A stretch of 36,638 bases of DNA from Flavihumibacter soli (GCF_010692725.1 NZ_JAAFZB010000085.1:1-36638); one strand, 5' to 3'. Shown: positions 16,564 through 24,938, counted from the first letter of the stretch. The notes: a model not told the origin generated them from the sequence alone. Translations and numbers: made by a program.

Positions 16564-17517
16564 ATGATCCGTATACTAGCCAATGATGGCATTGACCCGA
16601 TAGGAAAAAAATTACTTGAAGAAGCAGGTTTTTTCGTAGACACTAATCATATACCGCAGGCCGAGCTTGCTGAAGGACTAAAAACCTACGATGCAATCAC
16701 CGTAAGAAGTGCGACTAAAGTTCGAAAAGTGCTTATTGATGCATGCCCGAATCTGCGTTTAATTGGTAGAGGTGGTGTAGGTATGGACAATATCGATGTA
16801 GATTATGCACTCTCCAAAAGTATTGCAGTTGTTAATACACCTGCGTCGTCATCGCTGTCAGTCGGAGAACTGGTATTTGCCCATTTATTTAACGGAGTCA
16901 GGTTTTTATATAATTCAAACCGCAGAATGCCGGTAGAAGGCGCAGAAAAGTTCAACGATCTCAAAAAAGCGTATGCTAAAGGTGTGGAGCTAAGAGGTAA
17001 AAAGATAGGCATTATCGGCTTTGGAAGAATCGGCCGTGAGACAGCAAAGATAGCTCTGGGCCTGGGCATGGAAGTCTTAGCTTTTGATCTTTTTGATGTA
17101 CCCTCAGAACTGGAGCTTCACCTTGCCGGAGGCGTTCGCGTATCATGCCCTGTTCAATCAGTTGACCTGGATCAGCTGATCCGGAATTCTGATTTTATTA
17201 GTTTGCATGTTCCCTTCGCAGAGAAACCTATCCTTGGAAAGGAAGAGTTTGCGAAAATGAAAGCTGGTGTTGGTGTCGTCAATTGCTCTCGCGGGGGAAC
17301 CATAGATGAAGAGGCGCTATTATCTGCATTAAATTCAGGCAAGGTTTCCTTTGCGGGTCTTGATGTATTCGATAACGAACCGACTCCAAGAGCTGAAATT
17401 CTTTCTCATCCTAAAATATCCCTAACACCACATATCGGAGCTTCTACCAACGAGGCGCAGGAGCGTATCGGAACAGAGCTGGCTACCCTGATCATTGATT
17501 TTTTCAAAACCAGATAA
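16564..17517 (+). CDS. serA: D-3-phosphoglycerate dehydrogenase, short form
   Basis: 317 residues. It oxidises 3-phosphoglycerate to 3-phosphohydroxypyruvate with NAD+. The D-2-hydroxyacid dehydrogenase fold is intact: G-R-G-G-V-G-M-D-N-I-D (68-78), the nucleotide motif G-F-G-R-I-G (152-157), catalytic Arg243 (C-S-R-G-G), Glu272 (F-D-N-E-P) and His290 (H-I-G-A-S-T). It lacks the C-terminal ACT domain of E. coli SerA, so serine feedback through ACT is not expected. The sequence alone does not exclude another hydroxyacid substrate, but the position directly after serC makes phosphoglycerate the likely one. DUF1015 follows after 18 bases. Confidence 0.92.
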   Translation: MIRILANDGIDPIGKKLLEEAGFFVDTNHIPQAELAEGLKTYDAITVRSATKVRKVLIDACPNLRLIGRGGVGMDNIDVDYALSKSIAVVNTPASSSLSVGELVFAHLFNGVRFLYNSNRRMPVEGAEKFNDLKKAYAKGVELRGKKIGIIGFGRIGRETAKIALGLGMEVLAFDLFDVPSELELHLAGGVRVSCPVQSVDLDQLIRNSDFISLHVPFAEKPILGKEEFAKMKAGVGVVNCSRGGTIDEEALLSALNSGKVSFAGLDVFDNEPTPRAEILSHPKISLTPHIGASTNEAQERIGTELATLIIDFFKTR

Positions 17518-17535
17518 TAACATCAGCGAAGTAAC

Positions 17536-18771
17536 GTGCCGAGAATAAAGCCATTTAAGGGGATACTTCCGAATTCCGCCTATGTTAACCAGATCGTACT
17601 CGAGGTAGAGAATCTGAATCTGGAAACAGCTAAGGTCATCCGGGAAGAAAATCCTTATTCCTATGTGAATATGCTGGTCCCTAAAGTTGATAATAAGTTC
17701 CTGAGGGGATCGAAACGGGAGCTCGCGTATAAGAAGATCAACGAAAACTTTGAAGATTTCCTGGAGAAGGAAATTTTGATACGTGATACCGTTCCTTCAC
17801 ACTACATCTACCAGATAAGGCATAGAGGAATAGTTCAGACTGGCATATGGACCTGTACCTGCATCGACGACTACCTGAACAATACGGTTAAAAAGCATGA
17901 ACTAACCCGCGCTGATCGCGAGAATGCATTGATAGATTATTTACAGCAAACGGGTGTTGATGCAAACCCGGTGTTAATAACTTATACTCAGACTGAGTCA
18001 ATCAGGAAGGTTATAGAAAGAAAGCTAAGCGAAGCGCCTGATCTTGACTTTGCAACACCTGATGCCGGGCACCGTTTATGGAAAGTCAGCGCAGAAGCTG
18101 AAGTTATGGAGCTTAATAGGGCATTCGCTGACCTGCCAGTCTCTTATATAGCCGATGGCCACCACAGGGCAGCGGCCGCCTCCCTTTTAGGGATCGAACG
18201 CCGAAAGCTGAACCTGAAGCATACCGGTAAGGAGGAATATAATTTTTTCACATCCGTTTACATGGCCACAGACCAGCTGCAAATCCTTGAATTTAACCGC
18301 TTAATTAAGGATACTGGTCATTATTTCAGGGAGCAATTCCTGTCGCAACTGACTGAAAATTTTGAGGTACATGTCTCAGATTCGGAAATTAAGCCGGCCC
18401 AACTGCATGAATTTGGTATGTATCTGGATCACACATGGTATCGGCTTTCCGCATTGCCGCATACTTACATGAAAGCAAATCCGGTTGCCGATCTGGATGT
18501 TACCATACTTCAGGACTACTTACTTGAGCCTGTTCTTCGGATCAATGATCCGCGAACAGATCCGAGGATTGGATTCATGGGCGGCGTGACTCCAATAGAC
18601 GAGTTAGTAAGAATAGTTGACTCTGGTGAATATGCAGTTGCATTCACTCTGTTCCCGACGTCCATCGATCAACTGATTCGTGTAGCCGATGCTGGCGAAG
18701 TAATGCCACCGAAGTCAACCTGGTTTGAACCAAAATTCCAGGCTGGCCTGGTCATCCATAAGATCAGTTAG
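17536..18771 (+). CDS. DUF1015 family protein, with ParB-like DGHHR motif
   Basis: 411 residues from a GTG start, matching DUF1015 (PF06245) length. Recognisable signatures: N-terminal P-F-K-G-I, Y-x-Y-Q-I-R-H-R-G (about 90-98), K-K-H-E-L-T-R-A-D-R-E (119-129), I-A-D-G-H-H-R-A-A-A (205-214) and M-G-G-V-T-P-I-D-E-L near the C-terminus. The function of the family is not established. The D-G-H-H-R motif is similar to that of ParB/sulfiredoxin-fold proteins, which include free serine kinases (SerK, SbnI). Together with tight linkage to serC-serA (18-base gap), this suggests a step acting on serine or phosphoserine. That is an inference. No serB phosphatase is in the window. It ends 19 bases before a convergent gene. 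Confidence 0.9.
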   Translation: MPRIKPFKGILPNSAYVNQIVLEVENLNLETAKVIREENPYSYVNMLVPKVDNKFLRGSKRELAYKKINENFEDFLEKEILIRDTVPSHYIYQIRHRGIVQTGIWTCTCIDDYLNNTVKKHELTRADRENALIDYLQQTGVDANPVLITYTQTESIRKVIERKLSEAPDLDFATPDAGHRLWKVSAEAEVMELNRAFADLPVSYIADGHHRAAAASLLGIERRKLNLKHTGKEEYNFFTSVYMATDQLQILEFNRLIKDTGHYFREQFLSQLTENFEVHVSDSEIKPAQLHEFGMYLDHTWYRLSALPHTYMKANPVADLDVTILQDYLLEPVLRINDPRTDPRIGFMGGVTPIDELVRIVDSGEYAVAFTLFPTSIDQLIRVADAGEVMPPKSTWFEPKFQAGLVIHKIS

Positions 18772-18790
18772 GGTCGCTGTAAAAATAGAC

Positions 18791-20182
18791 TTAGTCGAGC
18801 ATATATGTATAACCCCTGGATGCAATCTCTGTGTGAAATCCTTCCAGCTGAAGACTCTCCTGCAGGCTTTGCATAGAGGAAAGTTCACCGTGTACCAGGA
18901 AAACCTTTTTTAATTTTTCCGTATCCTGCTGTTTAACAAAGCTCATCAGATCATTGTGATCCCCATGACCGCTGAAGTGATCAGATTGTTTTATGGTAGC
19001 ATATACCGAGAGTTCACGATGACGGATCGTTACGATAGGGTCGCCGCGTAATAAGCGGTAACCTAAGGTGTTCTTTGCACAATAGCCTATGAAGAGGATC
19101 GTGCAATAATAATTCTGAATATTATAAAAGAGATGATCCTGGATCCGGCCGCCCTCTAACATTCCTGCGGATGAGATAATAATGCAGGGCTCAAAATAAT
19201 TGCTGATAGCTTTACTGGCTTCCATATCTTCGACGTACTCCAGGTTGTCAAATTCAAATTCATCGCCCTGCTGACGATAAAATTCCTGGGCCTCTTCATT
19301 AAGTAAATGATGATGTCTCCGGAAGATCTGTGTGGCATGATTTGCCATCGGACTGTCGACAAACACCTTGACTTTAGGCAGTAATCCCTTACTGAAGATC
19401 CGGTTAAGCGAGTAAACCAGCGCCTGCGTTCTTCCAACGCTGAATGCGGGAATGATCAGTCTTCCTGGTGTTTTTATACATGCCTCATTCACCGTCTGGA
19501 CAAGCATTTCTTCAATACTATTCGAGTCTTTATGCACCCGGCCACCATAGGTTGACTCACAAACCAGGTAATCAACCTCTGGCAGTTGTGACGGATCATT
19601 TAAAACCGGGTAGTTCTTTCTACCGATATCACCGCTGAAGGCAATAGATCTTTCCTGCCCGTTTTTATTTATAGTGAGTACGGCAGCAGCGGCACCAAGC
19701 AAATGTCCAACCGGGACAAACGTGAGCGAGGCATCTCCATTCAATCTGAAAGTTTTATTAAAACCGATCGTAACGAAACGGTCTACGGTTTCCATCACAT
19801 GCTTATGGAGGTATAGAGGCCGCGGACCGGAAGAAAATTCACGCTTACCCCGGCGCTTTTTACGTTGTTTACTTAAAAATATGTTAACAGAATCAAAAAG
19901 CAGGACCTCGGTTAGATCTGCAGTAGGAGGTGTACACAGGATCTGGCCCTCAAAGCCCAATCTTACCAGTGTTGGCAAATTTCCCGAATGGTCAATATGC
20001 GCATGAGTCAATATAACAACGTCTATCTCGTTCGGCGCGAATGGAAACTGTTCATTTTCTTCCAGCCAGGTATCCTTCTCGTAATCTAAGCCACAATCAA
20101 TAAGTATCTTGTAGTTATCAAGTTCCAACAGGTGCATACTGCCTGTTACTTGTTGTGCAGCGCCCCAAACAGTGAGTTTCAT
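18791..20182 (-). CDS. Metallo-beta-lactamase/beta-CASP ribonuclease-like protein
   Basis: 463 residues, the normal size for bacterial MBL-beta-CASP proteins related to CPSF73/Ysh1. The metal-site motifs are complete: H-A-H-I-D-H (60, 62, 64, 65 being ligands), His160 in V-G-H-L, Asp185 in F-S-G-D-I-G, and the C-terminal histidines in H-S/F-S-G-H-G-D-H and L-V-H-G-E. The beta-CASP insert carries E-S-T-Y-G-G-R (209-215), D-S-P-M-A and I-I-S-S-A-G-M-L-E-G-G-R. Enzymes of this type are endo- or 5'-exoribonucleases in the cytoplasm; this one is closer to the YSH1-type group than to RNase J. It is convergent with DUF1015 and 48 bases after the ABC transporter stop codon. Confidence 0.92.
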   Translation of the reverse strand: MKLTVWGAAQQVTGSMHLLELDNYKILIDCGLDYEKDTWLEENEQFPFAPNEIDVVILTHAHIDHSGNLPTLVRLGFEGQILCTPPTADLTEVLLFDSVNIFLSKQRKKRRGKREFSSGPRPLYLHKHVMETVDRFVTIGFNKTFRLNGDASLTFVPVGHLLGAAAAVLTINKNGQERSIAFSGDIGRKNYPVLNDPSQLPEVDYLVCESTYGGRVHKDSNSIEEMLVQTVNEACIKTPGRLIIPAFSVGRTQALVYSLNRIFSKGLLPKVKVFVDSPMANHATQIFRRHHHLLNEEAQEFYRQQGDEFEFDNLEYVEDMEASKAISNYFEPCIIISSAGMLEGGRIQDHLFYNIQNYYCTILFIGYCAKNTLGYRLLRGDPIVTIRHRELSVYATIKQSDHFSGHGDHNDLMSFVKQQDTEKLKKVFLVHGELSSMQSLQESLQLEGFHTEIASRGYTYMLD

Positions 20183-20230
20183 CCGAAAATGTTATATGTT
20201 GTAAGTGATAAGTTGTTAGTGACAGGCACT

Positions 20231-22078
20231 CTACACTTCGAACTGCAAGCCGCTTAAATACCGGTAAAGCCCTTGGTCGATCTGCAGTAATTCATCATGT
20301 GTGCCGCTTTCGATCACCTTACCCTTTTCTAGCACCACTATTCGATCAGCTTCACGGATTGTTGACAAACGATGTGCAATGATAATGGAAGTCCGGTTTT
20401 TCATCAATTCCTCCAGTGCTTCCTGTACAAGGCGTTCGGATTCAGAATCCAGTGATGAAGTCGCTTCATCCAATATCAGAATAGCAGGATCCTTAAGTAA
20501 GGCCCTCGCGATGGCAATTCGCTGCCGCTGTCCGCCTGAAAGCTTAACTCCACGCTCACCCACAAGCGTTTCATAAGCTTCCGGAAATCCGCTGATAAAA
20601 TCATGCGCATTTGCCCTTTTGGCTGCAGAGATCACTTCATCCCGTGAAGCGTCTAGTTTTCCGTAGGCAATATTCTCATAGATAGATCCCCCGAATAAGA
20701 GTACATCCTGTGGAACGATGGCAACCTGGTTACGAATGTCAGTTAGCGAAAACTCTGAAGCAGAACGGCCATCAAATAATAAATTTCCTCCCTGAGCATC
20801 ATAAAAGCGGAGGATCAAACCGGCAATCGTTGACTTACCTGCACCGCTCGGGCCAACTATCGCAACCTTTTCACCCGCCAGGGCTTTAAATGATACACCG
20901 TTCAATACCGATATCTCACTGCGTGAAGGGTAAGAGAATTGCATATTATCGAATTCCAGGGAACCGTGAATTTTTTGACGAACGGCATTATCATTCTTAT
21001 TGATTGATATGGGCTCGTTCACCTCACTTAGAATCTCAAGAACCCGCTCGCTGGCGCCAAAAGCCTTTTGCATCGTGGCGTATAGCTCCGGAAAGCTGCC
21101 CATTGCAGCGCCTACAAAAGTCGAAAGCAAAATGAAGGTGACCATGCTGGCCATGCTGATCTCACCGGTTTGAACCAAATGCGCCCCATACCATACAACT
21201 GTTACGATGGTTCCAAGAAGGCAAAAGATAATGAATGAGGCAAAGATCCCCCGATATTTGGCACCACGCATGGCTATTGCAACCACTTCGCGAATGCTCT
21301 TATTGTAACGGCCTACTTCGAACGTTTCATTAACAAAGGCTTTTACATTCGAAATACCCTGCAATGTCTCTTCCACGATCGTGTTTGACTCGGCAAGCTT
21401 ATCCTGAGCCTGCCGGGAGATCTTACGGATAAACCGACCAAAAACCACGGCTATAATAACAAATACTGGTAACACGGATAATAACATGAGCGTAAGCTTC
21501 CCGGATACCAGGACAAGGAAAATAACGCCACCAATAAAAGTGATGGTTTGGCGGATCATCTCAGCAAGCGTTGTCGTGATAGCATCCTGGATCTGTGACA
21601 GATCCGCTGATAAACGGCTGTTTAATTCTCCCACACGACGCTGATTGAAAAAATTCATCGGCAGGGTGATCAGCTTGAAGTATGTGTCGCGACGTATATC
21701 AGCCAGGCCTTTCTCTGCGACCTCAACAAACAGTGTGATCCGGAAGAATGAAAAAATGGCTTGTATAAATAATACGCCGAGCAGCGTGAGTGCAACAGTG
21801 TTTAGTTCGGTCGGAAAATAATCAAGGATCTCCTTCGAAAGTTGTGAACCTTGGGTAGGAGCGGTACTGGTCCCGATCAATCGGCCCATCAAAAGCGGAA
21901 ATAGGAAAAAACTAGCGCTTGAAAGGATAAGAAAAATAAATCCTAAAATAAATTTCCCCCGGTAAGGCTTGAGATAGCTTAACAGGCGAATTACTTGCTG
22001 GATACTTTGTTTATTAATCTTTACTTTGGGAAGTTCTTCAGCCTGTGTATTTCCGCTGTTTAATCTCGATCGTGCCAT
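20231..22078 (-). CDS. ABC exporter, MsbA-like (fused membrane and ATPase domains)
   Basis: 615 residues. A six-span type I exporter domain (about 40-345) is followed by a nucleotide-binding domain with Walker A G-P-S-G-A-G-K-S-T (409-417), Q-loop near 457, signature L-S-G-G-Q-R-Q-R (513-520), Walker B I-L-I-L-D-E-A-T (533-540) and the H-loop in I-I-A-H-R-L-S-T. It probably works as a homodimer exporting a lipid or drug-like substrate; the substrate is not deducible. MsbA (lipid A flippase) is one possibility, but Bacteroidota carry several similar exporters. It is transcribed from a -7 box at 22110-22117 and is divergent from the deacetylase gene. Confidence 0.93.
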   Translation of the reverse strand: MARSRLNSGNTQAEELPKVKINKQSIQQVIRLLSYLKPYRGKFILGFIFLILSSASFFLFPLLMGRLIGTSTAPTQGSQLSKEILDYFPTELNTVALTLLGVLFIQAIFSFFRITLFVEVAEKGLADIRRDTYFKLITLPMNFFNQRRVGELNSRLSADLSQIQDAITTTLAEMIRQTITFIGGVIFLVLVSGKLTLMLLSVLPVFVIIAVVFGRFIRKISRQAQDKLAESNTIVEETLQGISNVKAFVNETFEVGRYNKSIREVVAIAMRGAKYRGIFASFIIFCLLGTIVTVVWYGAHLVQTGEISMASMVTFILLSTFVGAAMGSFPELYATMQKAFGASERVLEILSEVNEPISINKNDNAVRQKIHGSLEFDNMQFSYPSRSEISVLNGVSFKALAGEKVAIVGPSGAGKSTIAGLILRFYDAQGGNLLFDGRSASEFSLTDIRNQVAIVPQDVLLFGGSIYENIAYGKLDASRDEVISAAKRANAHDFISGFPEAYETLVGERGVKLSGGQRQRIAIARALLKDPAILILDEATSSLDSESERLVQEALEELMKNRTSIIIAHRLSTIREADRIVVLEKGKVIESGTHDELLQIDQGLYRYLSGLQFEV

Positions 22079-22109
22079 TTATAATTATAAGTCGGTTTTA
22101 TGACGGCTG

Positions 22110-22117
22110 CAAAATTA
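22110..22117 (-). promoter_or_regulatory. Bacteroidota -7 promoter element for the ABC exporter
   Basis: On the minus strand this reads TAATTTTG, matching TAnnTTTG, 31 bases before the ATG at 22078. No clear -33 TTTG is present at the usual spacing. Confidence 0.45.
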
Positions 22118-22221
22118 GGTTTAATTTGAACACTCCGTCCTATCGGTACATCAGTTTTTAGTAATATTTCAGCCTTTAACCGACCTAAACAAACAGAATT
22201 TGTTCCTTTAACCGGCTAGTC

Positions 22222-23133
22222 TTGCAATATAACTTCAAAATAGCATATCACCCGCTTTACATCCACCCGCTGCCGCCGGGACATCGCTTTCCCATGCTGA
22301 AATATGAACTCATACCTGAACAACTCAAGTATGAGGGGATTATCACCGATTCTAACCTGGTAGCACCGGAAAAAATTTCAGAGGACATCATTTTACTGAC
22401 CCACTCCCGGCAATACTGGCGGCGCTTACGCGACCAGCAACTTACGGCAGCTGAAGAACGTCGCACTGGTTTTAAATTATCTTCCCGATTGATCGAACGG
22501 GAAATGAGGATTGCGCAGGGCACAGTTGAAACGAGCCTATCGGCAATGAATGACCGGGTGGGTTTTAACGTCGCCGGGGGTACACATCATGCGGGCAGGG
22601 ACTGGGGAGAAGGCTTTTGTTTGTTAAATGACCAGGCTATAGCGGCTAACTATTTACTATACAGGTCATTGGCACATCGCATCTTAATCATTGATCTCGA
22701 TGTACATCAGGGAAATGGAACTGCTGAAATATTCAAGGATCAACCGAAGGTATTTACAATGTCGGTTCACGGGCAAAATAATTTTCCGTTTCGGAAGGAA
22801 ACATCAGATCTAGACATCGGGCTTAGAGATGGAATCGGAGACGAGGAGTACCTGGAGATAATTAGTGAAGCCCTCGAAAGAACTTTCGAAATCTTTAAAC
22901 CCGATTTCGTTTTCTATCTCGCAGGTGTGGATGTATTGGCGACTGATAAACTCGGAAAAATGGCGTTAAGCATTCAGGCCTGTAATCAGCGTGACCGGAT
23001 GGTCTTCGAAACCTGTATCAGGTACAAAGTATCCGTCCAGGTGAGCATGGGCGGCGGCTACTCGCCTGGGATAAAGGAGATCGTGCAGGCGCACTGCAAT
23101 ACTTATAAAACAGCCATTCAACTCTATTTTTAA
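22222..23133 (+). CDS. Histone deacetylase / acetylpolyamine amidohydrolase family enzyme
   Basis: 303 residues from a TTG start. The next ATG (M25) would remove the family's H-P-x-P-x-G-H-R-F-P-M segment, so TTG is preferred. This zinc hydrolase removes acetyl groups from lysine, polyamine or similar amides. Visible active-site residues: the His pair at 122-123 in G-T-H-H-A, zinc ligands Asp160 and His162 in I-D-L-D-V-H-Q-G-N-G-T, Asp237 in A-G-V-D-V-L, and the transition-state Tyr280 in G-G-G-Y-S-P. All are present, so it should be active. The bacterial substrate is unknown. It is divergent from the ABC exporter across 143 bases, with no obvious partner downstream. Confidence 0.92.
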   Translation: MQYNFKIAYHPLYIHPLPPGHRFPMLKYELIPEQLKYEGIITDSNLVAPEKISEDIILLTHSRQYWRRLRDQQLTAAEERRTGFKLSSRLIEREMRIAQGTVETSLSAMNDRVGFNVAGGTHHAGRDWGEGFCLLNDQAIAANYLLYRSLAHRILIIDLDVHQGNGTAEIFKDQPKVFTMSVHGQNNFPFRKETSDLDIGLRDGIGDEEYLEIISEALERTFEIFKPDFVFYLAGVDVLATDKLGKMALSIQACNQRDRMVFETCIRYKVSVQVSMGGGYSPGIKEIVQAHCNTYKTAIQLYF

Positions 23134-23380
23134 GAGTAATGATCAATTGGGTGCTCTAACGATCGTAGTCAAACCCGAACCGTATCTGGTCCTGTGTGGA
23201 ATATAATTATAGCTATTTTCTAATAGGACTGGTTCACCCCTTGTTAAGGTTATCTCCACTAATTTATGGACTTAACCTTAACATGACCTAAACAAGTCTT
23301 ATACAATTCCTGCAATTTTTGAAAGATGTTCGGCCCGCAACAGTTTTCAGGGAAGCCTGATAAAATATAAACTTTGCATA
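23134..23380. other. Intergenic region with one long inverted repeat
   Basis: No gene was found between the deacetylase stop codon and the CDGSH terminator. A perfect 10-base inverted repeat (23243-23252 with 23273-23282) with a 20-base loop lies in the middle. It has no T run, so it is either a weak transcript end for the deacetylase or a protein-binding site. Confidence 0.6.
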
Positions 23381-23410
23381 AAAAAAGCCGGGGATTATAT
23401 CCACCGGCTT
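23381..23410 (-). terminator. Terminator of the CDGSH gene
   Basis: On the minus strand AAGCCGG (23410-23404) pairs with CCGGCTT, and the stem runs into a T tract ending at 23381. It lies 24 bases beyond the CDGSH stop codon. Confidence 0.8.
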
Positions 23411-23434
23411 ACATCTGACCAATATTTATTGTTA

Positions 23435-23665
23435 CTAAACGATGGCTTTCTTAGGGGGCAAATTAAAAGCAACAGCCTCATGCTCGAAATGTCCCTTATG
23501 GGCTCCATCGCAGAAAGGTTTATTCTGGGAGAGTCCGCAACGGCAAATGGAAACGAGTTCGCGACCAGCAAGGTCATACACATTTCCGTTTTTATCTACT
23601 ATCTCAAAATCGCCCTCAACTCTCAAGGAACCATTGCTGTTAACTGTAACTTTTGTTTTACTCAT
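23435..23665 (-). CDS. CDGSH-type iron-sulfur domain protein
   Basis: 76 residues. The 2Fe-2S motif C-R-C-G-L-S-Q-N-K-P-F-C-D-G-A-H (about 42-57) contains the three Cys and one His ligands of the mitoNEET/CDGSH fold. The motif reads C-D-G-A-H instead of C-D-G-S-H, a common bacterial variant. Only one cluster motif is present, so it probably dimerises. It is a small cytoplasmic redox or cluster-transfer protein; partners are unknown. It forms a single-gene unit with its own terminator. A longer plus-strand open frame across the same bases is a shadow of it. Confidence 0.92.
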   Translation of the reverse strand: MSKTKVTVNSNGSLRVEGDFEIVDKNGNVYDLAGRELVSICRCGLSQNKPFCDGAHKGHFEHEAVAFNLPPKKAIV

Positions 23666-23773
23666 GTCGTTTCTAATATTGCGCTAAAATAACAACTACA
23701 TTTGACCTTTCAGTTTAAAGAGTGTAAAACTGAGACAACAGTTTGCATCTCTTGCATCGATTACTCCTTTAAA

Positions 23774-24175
23774 ATGAGGTATTTCAAATCAAAGCATCTT
23801 TTAATCGTAGTAGTGTTAGCCGGGTTAATCTGGATGCTTAAGGACTCCTTTACTCAACCTGGGGCTAGTGAGCTGAAGGGTAATTTCAGGGAGATCACTT
23901 TCACTCGCAATGAAAATAATACGGGTCCGGTAGTAAGAGTATATGCCGTCAGTGTAGCAGATACCTTATATAGAGAGATGATCAGTTACGGCGATTTGAT
24001 GCCTCATACGAAGTATGGTACAACCACAGTTTACTTTTTTAAAACAGGTCAACCAGCGCCAACCACTGTAAGCGCGGATAAACCACAAATTCCTCAGGCA
24101 TTTATAATGAACTGCATTGGAGTATATGAAAAGGATGGCATGAGCAAAGTTTCCTTTTCTAAAAGTCTACGGTAA
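23774..24175 (+). CDS. Small membrane-anchored protein, unknown function
   Basis: 133 residues from the ATG at 23774. The frame extends upstream to a TTG at 23702, but that part contains no conserved-looking sequence and the ATG places a basic N-terminus directly before a hydrophobic segment (about 9-22), as in a signal anchor. The rest is hydrophilic with a possible small beta domain (F-R-E-I-T-F-T-R, V-V-R-V-Y-A-V-S-V and T-V-Y-F-F). I do not recognise a family. An outer or periplasmic location is inferred from the anchor. It is divergent from the CDGSH gene and no co-directional partner lies close by. Confidence 0.65.
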   Translation: MRYFKSKHLLIVVVLAGLIWMLKDSFTQPGASELKGNFREITFTRNENNTGPVVRVYAVSVADTLYREMISYGDLMPHTKYGTTTVYFFKTGQPAPTTVSADKPQIPQAFIMNCIGVYEKDGMSKVSFSKSLR

Positions 24176-24260
24176 GGCCAATTATGCAAATTCTGTCATA
24201 AAGAAATCAATTCGCTGTATTCATTTGCATTTTAAACTTAAAAAGCCATTATTTGTATCA

Positions 24261-24404
24261 ATGACTTTAACGAAATGCATATCACAGAGAATCTTCATTG
24301 AGACTTTAGCCTCGCGGCTGAAGGTTCAGGAATATTGCTGTGTCCGGGTGCATTCTTCTTTTGGATATTCTTTTCAGGAGAACAGTAAAGACTTCATTAT
24401 CTAA
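24261..24404 (+). CDS. Possible 47-residue protein, unknown
   Basis: ATG at 24261, TAA at 24402-24404. The stop codon overlaps the first arm of a hairpin terminator, an arrangement often seen for real small genes. The product has a mixed composition with three Cys and several basic residues and no membrane span. No family is recognised. A chance ORF of this length is possible, so this is tentative. It lies 85 bases after the upstream gene and 98 bases before the Gre-type gene. Confidence 0.25.
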   Translation: MTLTKCISQRIFIETLASRLKVQEYCCVRVHSSFGYSFQENSKDFII

Positions 24405-24431
24405 GCCCCAACCTTCTGGTTTGGGGGCTTA
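24402..24431 (+). terminator. Hairpin before the Gre-type gene
   Basis: An 8-base stem (24402-24409 with 24424-24431) continues into a 4-base inner stem (24410-24413 with 24418-24421) past a 2-base bulge. It is GC-rich, but only a weak T-rich tail follows. Likely an intrinsic terminator ending whatever is transcribed upstream. Confidence 0.6.
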
Positions 24432-24502
24432 ATTCCCATCATTTTTCTATCTGTCAATCGAAGCGAGACTTTTCGCGTTGATAACACTTAAAATTTATTA
24501 TC

Positions 24503-24895
24503 ATGACAAATGCCTTATTAATTTCACAAAGCGATTTTGATCTCTTACAAACTCATTTAATCCGCAGTGGCAGTAATCTTTCAGAATTTAATAAAACCAA
24601 GTTGAAGGATGAATTAAAAACCGCGAAGGTCGTAAAGGATAAAGATCTGCCTGAAAATATTGCTTCGCTGAATTCTGTGGTTCAAATAAAGAACATCGAG
24701 AGCGGTCAGGTCTTCAAGTTCCAGTTGGTACTGCCCGGAGAGGCTAATTTCGCCGAGCACAGAGTATCTGTATTTGCACCTATCGGGGTCGCCCTGCTGG
24801 GTTATCCGATAGGATCTGAGATTCAATGGGAAATGCCTGACGGCCTGAAAACTTTTGAGATAATTAGTTGCGAAAGTCCTCAGAAAAAAAGCTGA
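24503..24895 (+). CDS. GreA/GreB C-terminal domain protein (Rnk-like)
   Basis: 130 residues. The C-terminal half resembles the FKBP-like domain of GreA/GreB and Rnk: L-N-S-V-V-Q-I-K-N-I, F-Q-L-V-L-P-G-E-A, S-V-F-A-P-I-G-V-A-L-L-G, G-S-E-I-Q-W. The first 45 residues form a short helical region, much shorter than the coiled coil of true Gre factors, so it fits Rnk-type proteins that bind RNA polymerase without transcript-cleavage activity. A regulator of nucleoside diphosphate kinase is the name used for Rnk in E. coli; that role is not shown here. It lies 43 bases ahead of mreB and may be co-transcribed. Confidence 0.85.
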   Translation: MTNALLISQSDFDLLQTHLIRSGSNLSEFNKTKLKDELKTAKVVKDKDLPENIASLNSVVQIKNIESGQVFKFQLVLPGEANFAEHRVSVFAPIGVALLGYPIGSEIQWEMPDGLKTFEIISCESPQKKS

Positions 24896-24938
24896 GATTT
24901 GCGACTTCTCAATCTATCAGTAAATATTTAATAAACAT

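Larger units (their letters stand above)
24176..24502. other. Intergenic region holding a possible tiny ORF and a hairpin
   Basis: Between the unknown anchored protein and the Gre-type gene there is no ORF above 60 codons. It holds a 47-codon ORF (24261-24404) and a hairpin at 24402-24431, listed separately. The remaining sequence is AT-rich with no clear promoter box. Confidence 0.6.

Noticed and set aside
23429-23692. 87- and 81-codon plus-strand open frames across the CDGSH gene
   Set aside because: The minus-strand frame has the complete 2Fe-2S ligand motif and a matching terminator; the plus-strand frames are its shadows.
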